DNA of 38,591 nucleotides from Desulforhopalus singaporensis (GCF_900104445.1 NZ_FNJI01000036.1:1-38591), one strand, 5' to 3'; numbered from the stretch's first letter, positions 16,387-24,458 are shown. Notes: generated from the letters alone by a model not told the origin. Numbers and translations: made by a program.

Positions 16387-16673
16387 ATTTGGGTGCATAT
16401 AGCGAGCGGGATTTGCAACACCTGCTGCAACTGTTGAAACAGATGCACAGCAGCAATAAAAGCGTGCGGCAAGGGATGGCCGACGTTGGACGAGAGATTA
16501 ACCGCATTAACGCCGAGCACTCCAGCAACACAGGGAAATTTCATCTACCTGCCGGGGCATACACTGACAAATGCCCCGAGTGCGGTGGACTGACAAAAGA
16601 CCGAGTTGACGAAGATACTGGCGAGATGGCGCGAGTTTGCCAGCAGTGCTGGTTTAGTTGGATTGTTGAGTAG
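16380..16673 (+). CDS. Small protein with C-terminal zinc ribbon
   Basis: A 97-residue protein. Residues 1-50 form a helix (ERDLQHLLQLLKQMHSSN and MADVGREINRI), then CPECGG and, 16 residues later, CQQCW form a likely four-Cys zinc ribbon. I preferred the ATG at 16380, preceded by GGTGTGG and overlapping the previous stop, over an ATG at 16368. A zinc ribbon in the middle of tail genes is unusual; it may be structural. Confidence 0.55.
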   Translation: MLNLGAYSERDLQHLLQLLKQMHSSNKSVRQGMADVGREINRINAEHSSNTGKFHLPAGAYTDKCPECGGLTKDRVDEDTGEMARVCQQCWFSWIVE

Positions 16674-16682
16674 AGGGCAGAC

Positions 16683-18866
16683 ATGGCCGGAAACGACGAA
16701 TACACAAAATTACTGATCCACTCAGACGACACTGACGGATCAACAACGTTTACCGATAGCTCCACCTCTAACCATACATTAACTTCTTACGGGTCAGCGC
16801 ATCACGAGACCGATCAGGCGAAATTCGGAGCGTCGTCTATCCGTATCGGGGCGGTTGGAGATTATATCACATTGCCTGACACCGATGACGTGCATTTTGG
16901 CTCAAGCGACTTTACTATTGATTGCTGGGTCTATATAGACAGTTTTGCTGACTACAGGTCAATCTTCGGGCAAATGCCGTCATCGCCAAGCGCATCCAAT
17001 ATTGCCACGTATCTGCGCATAGAGCAGACAACAGGGCAAATATTTTTCAGGATAGGAAATGGTTCGAGCGTTTACACGCTGACGACCACTAGCAGTATAA
17101 CTGCTGCAACATGGCATCATATTGCATTTATCCGTTACAACAACACGCTATATGTGGCCATTGACGGCACGTTTGATGCAACAACTGTCAATGTTTCTGG
17201 GGTCACACATCTAAACTCCAACTACACTCCAACAATAGGACGACTCGGTGACTACACCGGATTTACGCTTGCTGGATACATCGACGAATTTAGGATTTCA
17301 AAAGGCGTTGCTCGGTGGACCTCAAATTTTACTCCACCTACGTCTATATACACAACGGCGGCGCTGCTCAGGGCATTATGTAATCAGGTTTATGATCTGG
17401 AGGGCGCGCTGCTCCGAATGCTGTTTGATCAAAAATACGACATCAACGAGGCGCAGCGTGCGCTTTTTAATCAACTGATATCGCTGCGGATGCTCACATC
17501 TTTTCGCCAACTCATTGGCGATATGCCACAGTTCCGCATGGCGTTTGACCAGCGTTTTGGCGATTGCTTTATGATGCGCAGGATATGTAACCAGGCGATT
17601 GATAACGCTAATCGATACCGGACCACATTCGATCAGATTTGGAGCTACCCAAAGGCGTTGCGCAGCATATTTGCGGAAAAATACGGCCTCGCATCGCACG
17701 AAGTCAGGGCGCTGGCCGATCAACAGTACGATCTGCTTGATAAGGAGCTGTTGCGGTCCGTCCTTGATCAGCTATACATTCTGGCCAGCGGCTTCGGTGT
17801 CGTCCAAAAAGCTGACATCACTATCACATGCAACGGCGTCGAGCACAGGTCAGCCACAAACATCATGCTGGAACAGGACGACGCGCAATTTTACTGCATC
17901 GGATCACTGCAACTCGCAAATCAGGCCGAGTACTTTCAGTACGGGAAATGGATGGGGGGGGTGACTGTTCAGATTGGCGACGTTACGGCCAACCTTATGA
18001 CCGAGATCCCGTACATATCAAGGCCGGAAGTGGCAAACGACACATATATCGTCCCGCTCGTCTCTCCAACAAAATTACTCGATGCTCCGCACAACAAACT
18101 TGTCGCGCAAGAATTTTCCGGCATGGCCTCGGAGATCTGCGCCGCTCTTGCCACTCCGTTCGACGTCGATTGGCAACTGGTTGATTGGTATATCCCGGCA
18201 GGGATTTTAACGTCGACCGGCGAGTCGGCAATATCTGTTATTAAACGCATTGTCGGCGCGGCTCGGGGAATAGTTCAAACTCCGCTTTCTGGCTACACGC
18301 TGATATGTCGCCCAGAGTATCCGGTAAGCCCGCCGAATTGGGGCAGCGTTGAACCGGGGATTGAACTGTCTGACCAAGATGTTTTTTCCTCTGTGATACC
18401 GAATCCTTCGCCGAGGGCAGGGCATAACGTCTTCTTCGCCAGCAATCAGGAGTTTGCGAGTGACGGCGTAAGCATGGAGCACGTAGAGATATCGTCCAGT
18501 GTCAAGGAGGTGCATGTCTTCATCACGCCTTGGAGTGACCGCTATCAAGCCAACCTGCTGCACTCGGGAGGCTCGTGGGTGCAAGTGATTGCCAACGGCG
18601 TTGTCGCCGAGGAAATCACCGAGCAGATAGAGATTAAAAATGGCTCCGGGCAAACATCGAAACCGTGCTTCGAGCTGATCGACTACGAATGGGGATATCG
18701 AGACCTTGGTAATTTGTCGGTTGTTGAAAATGGCACGGCGACGGCCGACGACGAGCAACATAGCCTTGTGACCGTGACGTATACAACAAAATACTGGTCG
18801 TTCACCGCAACGGACAACGAAATAGAAGACGTACAGTTTTACCCTGAGGTTTTGGAGATCGCATGA
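16683..18866 (+). CDS. Large tail protein: LamG-like domain, 15-residue repeats, hub-like C-terminus
   Basis: A 727-residue protein. Residues 1-220 form a LamG/concanavalin-type domain (LLIHSDDTDGSTTFTDSS, FTIDCWVYID, WHHIAFIRYNNTLYVAIDG, GYIDEFRISKGVARW), a fold that usually binds sugars. Residues about 228-370 contain roughly ten degenerate repeats of 14-15 residues with the pattern LR.L.(D/N)Q.YDL. The remaining 350 residues are beta-rich and resemble hub or baseplate proteins only by composition. AGAGG precedes the ATG. It is a good candidate for host-surface recognition. Confidence 0.7.
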   Translation: MAGNDEYTKLLIHSDDTDGSTTFTDSSTSNHTLTSYGSAHHETDQAKFGASSIRIGAVGDYITLPDTDDVHFGSSDFTIDCWVYIDSFADYRSIFGQMPSSPSASNIATYLRIEQTTGQIFFRIGNGSSVYTLTTTSSITAATWHHIAFIRYNNTLYVAIDGTFDATTVNVSGVTHLNSNYTPTIGRLGDYTGFTLAGYIDEFRISKGVARWTSNFTPPTSIYTTAALLRALCNQVYDLEGALLRMLFDQKYDINEAQRALFNQLISLRMLTSFRQLIGDMPQFRMAFDQRFGDCFMMRRICNQAIDNANRYRTTFDQIWSYPKALRSIFAEKYGLASHEVRALADQQYDLLDKELLRSVLDQLYILASGFGVVQKADITITCNGVEHRSATNIMLEQDDAQFYCIGSLQLANQAEYFQYGKWMGGVTVQIGDVTANLMTEIPYISRPEVANDTYIVPLVSPTKLLDAPHNKLVAQEFSGMASEICAALATPFDVDWQLVDWYIPAGILTSTGESAISVIKRIVGAARGIVQTPLSGYTLICRPEYPVSPPNWGSVEPGIELSDQDVFSSVIPNPSPRAGHNVFFASNQEFASDGVSMEHVEISSSVKEVHVFITPWSDRYQANLLHSGGSWVQVIANGVVAEEITEQIEIKNGSGQTSKPCFELIDYEWGYRDLGNLSVVENGTATADDEQHSLVTVTYTTKYWSFTATDNEIEDVQFYPEVLEIA

Positions 18867-19378
18867 ATACGAGCGAAACAACAATAATTGTTCCATTTGG
18901 TGACGGGGTTGCCGGCGATTCCGGTTTTATCCGAGCAGAAATCGACGCATCAAAACACGCTGACTCAAACGGCAATTTGCCTAGTGAATTTGCCCCAGGA
19001 ACAGAGGTGTTTTTCTGGCTCCACTACAACGCGGCAGAGATAAAAATCAACTGCGTGGCTGCTACAGATGGCGGCGACATTCAGCGAATCGGCGAGGTGA
19101 CACGGATAAAAGAGCAGCAGATCACGTTTGCTGACACGGAACCGGTAGAGCTCTCGTATTGGCCGAAATCAGACCCGACAGTAACGAAATGGTATGGCAG
19201 AACATCGGCGCTCACGTTGAACGGCAAGCAGTTGGCCGCCACATCTGCCCCATGTCTGGCAGATATAAGTTATCCGATACGGGCGGCACAGTATAAACAC
19301 CGGCTTGTCTCTGGGGTATCGCTCTCAGCCGGGGATAAATTTTACACGGCTGCGATTATTGACTACGAGGAAGTGTAA
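18863..19378 (+). CDS. Tail-associated protein of unknown function
   Basis: A 171-residue beta-rich protein, MNTSETTIIVPFGDGVAGDSG at the start, joined to the gene before by ATGA and to the gene after by TAATG. The tight coupling places it in the tail-tip module. No family recognised. Confidence 0.5.
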   Translation: MNTSETTIIVPFGDGVAGDSGFIRAEIDASKHADSNGNLPSEFAPGTEVFFWLHYNAAEIKINCVAATDGGDIQRIGEVTRIKEQQITFADTEPVELSYWPKSDPTVTKWYGRTSALTLNGKQLAATSAPCLADISYPIRAAQYKHRLVSGVSLSAGDKFYTAAIIDYEEV

Positions 19379-19683
19379 TGCAGATCACGGTTAAAAGGGC
19401 GCCGGCAGACAACCAAGGGCCAAATATCATTGACCACCTGTTGACCAGTGATGTTGTTGGTGTCGCCAGATGCCGTGGTGAGATTGATTATCACTCGACG
19501 GACCGCGACGAGCCGAACTGTAATTGTCCGAAGCATGATTTTATCGAGACCGGGACGATTGCCCGCGTCGGTGACAGGTATGGATTGTGGGCAGGCATGG
19601 TTAGGTGGTGCCAGTTGACTGTGACGATATCCGGCGACCACTACGCGGCCAATATGTCGCTCAACATCGAGAGGGAAGTATGA
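19378..19683 (+). CDS. Small tail-module protein with Cys cluster
   Basis: A 101-residue protein. C-x-C with a nearby upstream Cys and a following His (RCRG, NCNCPKHDF) suggests a metal site. It overlaps genes on both sides (TAATG and ATGA). Similar small proteins with this pattern occur in tail modules, but no function is known to me. Confidence 0.5.
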   Translation: MQITVKRAPADNQGPNIIDHLLTSDVVGVARCRGEIDYHSTDRDEPNCNCPKHDFIETGTIARVGDRYGLWAGMVRWCQLTVTISGDHYAANMSLNIEREV

Positions 19684-19910
19684 ACGACGCGTTGAAAAAT
19701 ATTTTTAACCCTGATCGAAAAGTAACAATCTTTGGGACCGTGAAACAGAGATTGTCTGGCTCACGGTATATTGTCGAGGACGTGCTCGGAAATATCGTTC
19801 CGGCGCAATCCTCAGACTATTATCCAACCGGGGCGAGCGTTAGGGTTGAGGACGGCGTGATTGTCGGACGTGGTGCGTTGAATGGAGAACATAGAGTCTA
19901 TGAGGTGTGA
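19680..19910 (+). CDS. Small tail-module protein
   Basis: A 76-residue protein starting at the ATGA overlap at 19680; an upstream open extension to 19605 runs inside the previous gene and is rejected. VTIFGTVKQRLSGSRYIVEDVLGN and VRVEDGVIVGRGAL suggest a small beta-barrel. No family recognised. Confidence 0.55.
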   Translation: MNDALKNIFNPDRKVTIFGTVKQRLSGSRYIVEDVLGNIVPAQSSDYYPTGASVRVEDGVIVGRGALNGEHRVYEV

Positions 19911-20266
19911 GCGTGAAAATTAACGCATCAGAATTGCGGGCAATATTGCCACAATCCAGGTTCGGAAACTTCCTGCTGGACAGAACTTATTCCCTCCCAA
20001 CTGGGGATGAAATCCGGCAGGCGGTTAATGATTTTATCATCTCTAGGGGAAATTTCGACTACGAACTGGACCGGAACGACTGCGACAACGCTGTCTGGGA
20101 TCTGGTCGGCGAACTGTCGAAACACGGTTGGACTGTCGGGCTCTGTGTGACAAACACCCACGCGGTCATGGGCTATGTAACAAATGATACGCAGGTCGGC
20201 TTTGTCGACGCGATAACGGGCTTTGAGCTTAACGAGCCACAAATTAAATTAACGGTATGGCCATGA
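19907..20266 (+). CDS. Papain-fold-like small protein, similar to MOA/agglutinin C-terminal domain
   Basis: A 119-residue protein with DRNDCDNAVWDLVGEL, then THAVMGYV and VGFVDAITGFE. The order Cys, His, Asp/Glu in 'DCDNA...THAV...GFVDAITG' matches the pattern I know from lectin MOA-related (Agglutinin_C) proteins of phages, which have a papain-like fold. Whether it cuts anything is unknown. The GTG at 19907 gives a GTGA overlap; a second in-frame GTG lies at 19913. It sits just before the lysis region. Confidence 0.5.
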   Translation: MSVKINASELRAILPQSRFGNFLLDRTYSLPTGDEIRQAVNDFIISRGNFDYELDRNDCDNAVWDLVGELSKHGWTVGLCVTNTHAVMGYVTNDTQVGFVDAITGFELNEPQIKLTVWP

Positions 20267-20781
20267 GAAAGACTGTCTATTTGTTGGTGCTGTTGCCGGT
20301 TCTAGTTCTATCCGGATGCTGGTCCCAGATGTCTGAGAAAGCAGTAATTAAGCTCTACGATGCGGCGGGGAATGTAACCGCTACAATCACCGGGGCGGCA
20401 GTACAAAGGGACCTTCTCTATACTGATCAGCATAAGAACCGGGACAATCAAACAGCAAAGATGTTTGCTAAGTCCGGGGTCCAGGTCAAGATGGAGATGA
20501 TCACTCTTGCCGACGGCAGCAAGGCGTATCTGCCGAAGGAATTTTCTGTGCGCGGGGAGCCACGCTTTCAGCAGAATCTTGAGACAAGGCCTCCTGACCA
20601 TCGCGGCTGGCAGACTGCTGATAAATTCGTTGATTTGTTGACATTCGGAACCGGGGCTTATTTCTTAAATGATTTTGGAAAGCATTCAGTGAGCAGTGGA
20701 CGTCCAAGTTACCAGGGGGATTACAACTACCAGTCGTACAATCCGCAGACGGCCCAGCCATACTTTGCCCCGGTGGAGTAG
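20263..20781 (+). CDS. Phage-encoded lipoprotein
   Basis: A 172-residue protein with a signal and lipobox (VLLPVLVLSGCW). The mature part has AAGNVTATITGAAV and a Pro/Tyr/Gln-rich end with four YN/YQ repeats (DYNYQSYNPQTAQPY). The ATG at 20263 overlaps the previous stop by ATGA; an ATG two codons earlier is also possible. Close to the lysozyme gene, it could act in the envelope during lysis or in blocking superinfection, but nothing in the sequence decides this. Confidence 0.65.
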   Translation: MRKTVYLLVLLPVLVLSGCWSQMSEKAVIKLYDAAGNVTATITGAAVQRDLLYTDQHKNRDNQTAKMFAKSGVQVKMEMITLADGSKAYLPKEFSVRGEPRFQQNLETRPPDHRGWQTADKFVDLLTFGTGAYFLNDFGKHSVSSGRPSYQGDYNYQSYNPQTAQPYFAPVE

Positions 20782-20785
20782 ATAA

Positions 20786-20965
20786 ATGACTCAAGGAACT
20801 CCAATAGAAACCACGGTTCGCAAAGTAGGCGCAGTCTACGTGCTGAAAAATCCAGAGTGCAAAGAAATTTGTTCGGTGCTTGATGATAACAACAAGCTTG
20901 TGCGCCCCTGTAAATATTACGACTACGGGACGCATGGCCTTGAGTCGTGCCGAAAGGATTGCTGA
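20786..20965 (+). CDS. Small Cys-rich protein
   Basis: A 59-residue frame with a GGTGGAG ribosome site about eight bases before the ATG. It carries five cysteines (PECKEIC, RPCKYY, LESCRKDC), probably metal-binding or disulfide-linked. It fits neatly in the gap between the lipoprotein and the DUF1353 gene. No family recognised. Confidence 0.6.
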   Translation: MTQGTPIETTVRKVGAVYVLKNPECKEICSVLDDNNKLVRPCKYYDYGTHGLESCRKDC

Positions 20966-20997
20966 GGCTGATTTTATTATCCTGGGGAGGATAAATT

Positions 20998-21417
20998 TTG
21001 AAGATTGCAAAAAAGATCATCTACAAGACCGCTGAAAAGTACCTGCAATATCTCTCTGACCGCAACGTTGATACAGAGATCCATATGAAGCAGGGAAAGG
21101 ACAATTCTGTGCTGGTGCTGACGCAACCTTTCCATGCTTACGGGGTCACGGTTCCGGCAGGCTACAAATGGAACGGGGCCAGCGCTCCACCAGGTCCGGC
21201 GCGTCTCGTCATTCCGAAATTTCACAAGATGATCAAGGCCAGCTGCCGACATGACCGAGCGTGTGAACTGGCAAAGAATAAGTTTGATCGATTGCTGGCC
21301 GATATCGTCTTTTTCCTCATGGCATATGAGGTTGAGGGCATGAAATTATGGCGTGCCGTGGCCGGGCTGGCAGGGGTCCGGGTCGGCGCTCACCTGGGAA
21401 TAGGGAACAAATTTTAA
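20998..21417 (+). CDS. DUF1353-like phage protein
   Basis: A 139-residue protein with VPAGYKWNGASAPPGP and, later, ASCRHDRACELA, the signature pattern of DUF1353 proteins common in phage late regions and of unknown role. It starts with TTG, supported by GGGGAGG six to eight bases upstream. It lies within the lysis cassette. Confidence 0.8.
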   Translation: MKIAKKIIYKTAEKYLQYLSDRNVDTEIHMKQGKDNSVLVLTQPFHAYGVTVPAGYKWNGASAPPGPARLVIPKFHKMIKASCRHDRACELAKNKFDRLLADIVFFLMAYEVEGMKLWRAVAGLAGVRVGAHLGIGNKF

Positions 21418-21429
21418 TCTGGCGTTTAT

Positions 21430-21807
21430 ATGGAAGGTGGCAGATTGGAGATAGACGGCAAAACAGCACTTACCGGGGCGGCGTTTATTCTTACATGGAT
21501 TGCGCAGGTCGTTTCCCACGTGAGACGAGACGAGGCAGTAAGGTCCCAGGTCAAAGCGAACAGCGAGGCAATAGAAAAGCTGACCAGGATGCTTGCCAAT
21601 GAAAACGGGGAGCCGCATTTCATCACTGAAAACCGGTGCAGCAGGACGCAAGAGTCGTGCAATAAACTGAACAATGAACGATTCGCACAGGTAGCAAAGG
21701 AGCTCTCAGACACCAACAAAACGCTTTCCTCGCTGACAGAAAAAATGGATTCATTGCGCGGCGATATCCTGGAATATCTAATCAAAAACAAGGTGACAAA
21801 AAACTGA
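21430..21807 (+). CDS. Membrane-anchored coiled-coil protein, possible holin or spanin partner
   Basis: A 125-residue protein with one transmembrane helix near residues 10-30 (ALTGAAFILTWIAQVV), then a long charged coil. One N-terminal helix plus a coil directly before the lysozyme gene fits a class III holin or an accessory lysis protein. The ATG has no ribosome site. A TTG at 21445 (giving MEIDGKTALTG) has GGAAGG seven bases upstream and may be the true start. Confidence 0.55.
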   Translation: MEGGRLEIDGKTALTGAAFILTWIAQVVSHVRRDEAVRSQVKANSEAIEKLTRMLANENGEPHFITENRCSRTQESCNKLNNERFAQVAKELSDTNKTLSSLTEKMDSLRGDILEYLIKNKVTKN

Positions 21808-21808
21808 C

Positions 21809-22189
21809 ATGGACTTACTCGACGACCTAAAACGACACGAGGGTTTTTCTTCGCACCCGTACCGGTGCCCTGCAGGAGTTTTGACCATAGGATACGGATT
21901 CACCTACTTGACCAGGGAAGAGGCACACATGGTGCTTAAAACGAGGGTTAAACACCTTCGTAATCAGCTCTTGCCTTACATGGCAACTCTGTCTCCGGCA
22001 AGGCAGGATGTGCTGGTAAACATGGCCTTCAACCTCGGGGTTGAGGGCCTTTTTAAATTCCGGAGGATGTGGGCGGCGATCAGGGCCCAGAATTTCGATC
22101 TTGCGGCAACCGAGATGCTTGACTCAAAGTGGGCCCGGCAGGTTGGTGGCAGGGCAAAAGAGTTGTCTGAGAAAATGCGTAAAGGGTGA
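21809..22189 (+). CDS. Endolysin, T4-lysozyme type (GH24)
   Basis: A 126-residue muramidase that should cut peptidoglycan at lysis. RHEGF gives Glu11, then YRCPAGVLTIGYGF places Cys20 and Thr26 exactly where T4 lysozyme has Asp20 and Thr26. The AFNLGVEGL helix and the C-terminal W-R motif also fit. Cys in place of Asp at this site occurs naturally in this family and still supports catalysis. No signal or SAR sequence is visible, so export depends on a holin. Confidence 0.88.
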   Translation: MDLLDDLKRHEGFSSHPYRCPAGVLTIGYGFTYLTREEAHMVLKTRVKHLRNQLLPYMATLSPARQDVLVNMAFNLGVEGLFKFRRMWAAIRAQNFDLAATEMLDSKWARQVGGRAKELSEKMRKG

Positions 22190-22192
22190 CTT

Positions 22193-22381
22193 ATGTTTTT
22201 GATAGCAGAAACAAATAAATGTCCGTCGTCGTGTGAAAAATGTTACGGTATCTACCAGCCATGGGAGCGTAGTGGTAAATTATTGCAATGTACAGATGAT
22301 GAACTTAAACATGGAATGCGTGATATAATTAATAAGATCGTCGCATCGTGTGACAATGAGTGTATATCTGTTAGAAAATAG
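22193..22381 (+). CDS. Small Cys-rich protein at the end of the late operon
   Basis: A 62-residue frame, MFLIAETNKCPSSCEKCYGI, with six cysteines including C-x3-C-x2-C. A weak AAGGGTG site lies upstream. It follows the lysozyme by three bases and ends exactly at the stem of the operon terminator, which supports it. Function unknown. Confidence 0.5.
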   Translation: MFLIAETNKCPSSCEKCYGIYQPWERSGKLLQCTDDELKHGMRDIINKIVASCDNECISVRK

Positions 22382-22410
22382 CTGGTCAATGTATGACCAG
22401 CGTAGTTTTT
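22381..22410 (+). terminator. Intrinsic terminator of the late operon
   Basis: GCTGGTCA and TGACCAGC form an 8-bp perfect stem with a five-base loop, followed by GTAG and five T residues. It closes the plus-strand late operon. Confidence 0.75.
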
Positions 22411-22454
22411 GTAATACTTTGAAAACACAATAAAAAAACACAAGAATAACGCCC

Positions 22455-22499
22455 TTCGGGACGCTGGGGTCGGAGGTTCAAATCCTCTCTTCCCGACCA
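22455..22499 (+). other. att core: 3' half of a tRNA-Pro(CGG) gene
   Basis: The 45 bases from TTCGGGA (anticodon loop, anticodon CGG) through CGCTG, GGGTC, the T arm GGAGG-TTCAAAT-CCTCT and CTTCCCG-A-CCA are a tRNA-Pro 3' half. The five bases upstream (CGCCC) cannot pair with CGCTG and no acceptor 5' strand (CGGGAAG) is present, so this is not a working tRNA gene. With an integrase gene ending 52 bases away, it is the phage attachment core, which restores the host tRNA upon integration. Confidence 0.88.
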
Positions 22500-22509
22500 T
22501 TTACATACC

Positions 22510-22548
22510 AAAAAGTTGGGGCATAAACTTAATATGCCCCAACTTTTT
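22510..22548. terminator. Bidirectional terminator between att and integrase
   Basis: AAAAAGTTGGGGCATA and TATGCCCCAACTTTTT form a perfect 16-bp stem around AACTTAA, flanked by A and T runs on both sides. It ends transcription of the integrase operon on the minus strand and could stop plus-strand read-through as well. Confidence 0.9.
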
Positions 22549-22550
22549 TT

Positions 22551-23570
22551 TTATTCAATAAGGTCAACGGCATTTCTCTTCTGCTGGTTGCTGACATGCT
22601 GATACACTTTGATCGTCATGTCCGGACTGGCGTGTCCTACTATTTCCGATACTGATTTCAGATCAGCTCCACGTTCGAGCAGAGTGGTTATAAATGCGTG
22701 CCGGATATCATACATCCGTAATCGTCTTGTGACGCGGGCCCGGTTTTTAGCCGTACGCCATGCAGTTTTTAAGCTATCTATACTCTTTCCGTTATAGTGC
22801 ACAAGGTAAGGTACAGATTTCTCTCCATCTTCGTCATACCATGCCTCAAGGTGCCCCATGATAGTCTTATTGAGAGGGACAACACGAACAGGGATTCCTC
22901 CCTTATCGGCCGACAGCACTGTTAAAGTCCTGTTGATAAAATCGACCGAATCCCAGGTGAGGCGCAGCAGCTCTTCCTTCCCAGGGCGCAGTCCGGTATG
23001 ATAGGATATCAACATTGCCCGTTTCATGTGCGGTACAGCACAGGCGAGTATTGCATCAAATTCCGCTTTGGTCGGTGGCTGGATTCGTGCGTCGTCCCTC
23101 TTTGGCATTTCAAAGCCGGCCATCGGATTGGATGATATCAGCTTCCTATTGACGGCCCAGTTTAGCACAGTCCTGATATCGCTAATCTCTCGGTGGACAG
23201 TGGTCAGTTTTACCTGTCTGGCTCTTTTGGAGACATATTTGTCAAGGCGTGCAGCGTTGATATTGTGAATCATGGTTTGACCAAGTTCAGGGATTATCAC
23301 GCCATTCATCTTGATTGCCAAATTATTGAAGCTAGATGGGGCAAGTGAATGCTCTTTGGCTTCCATGTATGTATTGACCAATTCGACGAACAGGGGGCTT
23401 TTTTGAACTATTCTGTGGCCTAGGTCGAGTGAGGCGTTGTATTCTATGGCGGCAGCTTCTGCTTCCGGACCACGGCCAAAGTATTTTTTGTTAGTATTTG
23501 GTCTGTCTAGATCCTTGCCTTTAGGATAGCGACAAATCCAGCGACCGTCTTTTAATTTGTGGACTGACAT
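22551..23570 (-). CDS. int: Tyrosine-type site-specific integrase
   Basis: A 339-residue integrase. The start at 23570 (MSVHKLKDGRW) has AAGGAG seven bases upstream; an open extension to 23708 is rejected. An N-terminal arm-binding type region and an SAM-like core-binding domain (about 60-160) precede the catalytic domain with SYHTGLRPGKEEL (first Arg), YDIRHAF (second Arg, with Tyr in place of the first His of HxxR), VGHAS, and the nucleophile in KVYQHV. It should recombine the adjacent tRNA-Pro att core. Confidence 0.92.
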   Translation of the reverse strand: MSVHKLKDGRWICRYPKGKDLDRPNTNKKYFGRGPEAEAAAIEYNASLDLGHRIVQKSPLFVELVNTYMEAKEHSLAPSSFNNLAIKMNGVIIPELGQTMIHNINAARLDKYVSKRARQVKLTTVHREISDIRTVLNWAVNRKLISSNPMAGFEMPKRDDARIQPPTKAEFDAILACAVPHMKRAMLISYHTGLRPGKEELLRLTWDSVDFINRTLTVLSADKGGIPVRVVPLNKTIMGHLEAWYDEDGEKSVPYLVHYNGKSIDSLKTAWRTAKNRARVTRRLRMYDIRHAFITTLLERGADLKSVSEIVGHASPDMTIKVYQHVSNQQKRNAVDLIE

Positions 23571-23738
23571 AGACACTCCTTTATGGCCGACACATCCCGC
23601 AAGAATCGTATACTGCCATGACAGCTTCTTTCCTGCTGGTGAAGGACTGAATGCAGTTCTTGCAGTTATATTTACGGCAGTCGACGAAGTAAACTTGTGT
23701 GACTTCACATTGCCATGGTAGGCACCATTGTCGGCAAC

Positions 23739-24257
23739 TTAATTGTTTGCTGATTTATGGACGCAGCTGCTGTTTTTTGATCCCTTTCGCCACTGCCAGG
23801 GCGGTGTCGGATCTGCGTTTTTCCATAGTCCCAATTGTTGGGCCCGAACTCGGGCCTCTATATTCTTCCAATGGTTGCAGAATGGAGCGTTGCAGTATTT
23901 ATGGTATTGCCAGGCAAGACCGTTTTCAATAAGGCTTTGGTTTATATTGACGTCGTCGACTGTAACGACACCTACGGCCCGGCCGTATCTGTCTGTATCG
24001 TAAATTTGCACGTGGGCAGTTTTATTTGCAGCTAGATTTGAAGTATGTCTTTTGGCAGCCCGGCCGAAGTGCTGCTTACTTTCCGGACAATCTATCCCGT
24101 ATAATCTGATCTGATGCTGCCGTTGCTGTGCATCAAGGATTGTAATTGTGTCGCCGCCGGAAATGCCTACAACTTTACCGGTGATAGTCTGGGCGCCTAT
24201 AAGAAAAGGAAGCAAAAGGAAAATTATGAGAGTCAAAAGGTATTCGATCTTCTTCAT
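23739..24257 (-). CDS. Secreted staphylococcal-nuclease-like (thermonuclease) protein
   Basis: A 172-residue protein with a signal peptide (LLTLIIFLLLPFLIGAQ), followed by an SNase fold: VVGISGGDTITI, RLYGIDCPE with Arg51 and Glu59, and DRYGR with Arg93, matching the Arg/Glu/Arg catalytic set. NGLAWQYHKY is also typical. It would cut DNA or RNA outside the cytoplasm. A 66-codon gene overlaps its start by ATGA. A secreted nuclease beside an integrase could degrade DNA of competitors or scavenge nucleotides; this is inference. Confidence 0.9.
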   Translation of the reverse strand: MKKIEYLLTLIIFLLLPFLIGAQTITGKVVGISGGDTITILDAQQRQHQIRLYGIDCPESKQHFGRAAKRHTSNLAANKTAHVQIYDTDRYGRAVGVVTVDDVNINQSLIENGLAWQYHKYCNAPFCNHWKNIEARVRAQQLGLWKNADPTPPWQWRKGSKNSSCVHKSANN

Positions 24258-24454
24258 AACAATCCTATTTTTCTCCAGTATCCTTCAATTTCTAGTTTGA
24301 CCTTAAGAAACTCAAACAGGTCCGGATCCTCATCTTCCCGCTCCAGGAACTCAGCTAAGATAGCTCTCTGTTGCTTAGCCCCATACAGGCTCCATTCTTC
24401 AAAGAGGTCTTCTAGTTGCTCTGAAGTCATTGAGTGTGGTCTCGCGTATCTCAA
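24254..24454 (-). CDS. Small acidic helical protein coupled to the nuclease gene
   Basis: A 66-residue frame with MTSEQLEDLFEEWSLYGAKQQ and FLEREDEDPDLFEFLKVKLE. Its TGA overlaps the ATG of the nuclease gene, so it is probably translated in tandem. A start at Met9 (24430) is possible. Upstream lies the palindrome GAAGTTATACTTC at 24459-24471. Function unknown; an acidic inhibitor or immunity partner of the nuclease is conceivable but unproven. Confidence 0.5.
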   Translation of the reverse strand: MRYARPHSMTSEQLEDLFEEWSLYGAKQQRAILAEFLEREDEDPDLFEFLKVKLEIEGYWRKIGLL

Positions 24455-24458
24455 ACAA

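Noticed and set aside
18207-18896. 229-codon minus-strand frame opposite the end of the LamG tail protein
   Set aside because: It is a shadow of a GC-biased coding region. Arg-rich, Cys-scattered composition, no ribosome site, and it runs across a real ATGA gene junction.
22441-22499. A functional tRNA-Pro gene
   Set aside because: Only the part from the anticodon loop to CCA is present. The upstream bases cannot form the anticodon stem, D arm or acceptor stem.
22252-22500. Minus-strand frame of 82 residues that starts MVGKRGFEPPTPASRR
   Set aside because: Its N-terminus is the antisense translation of the tRNA-Pro 3' half, a familiar false gene type.
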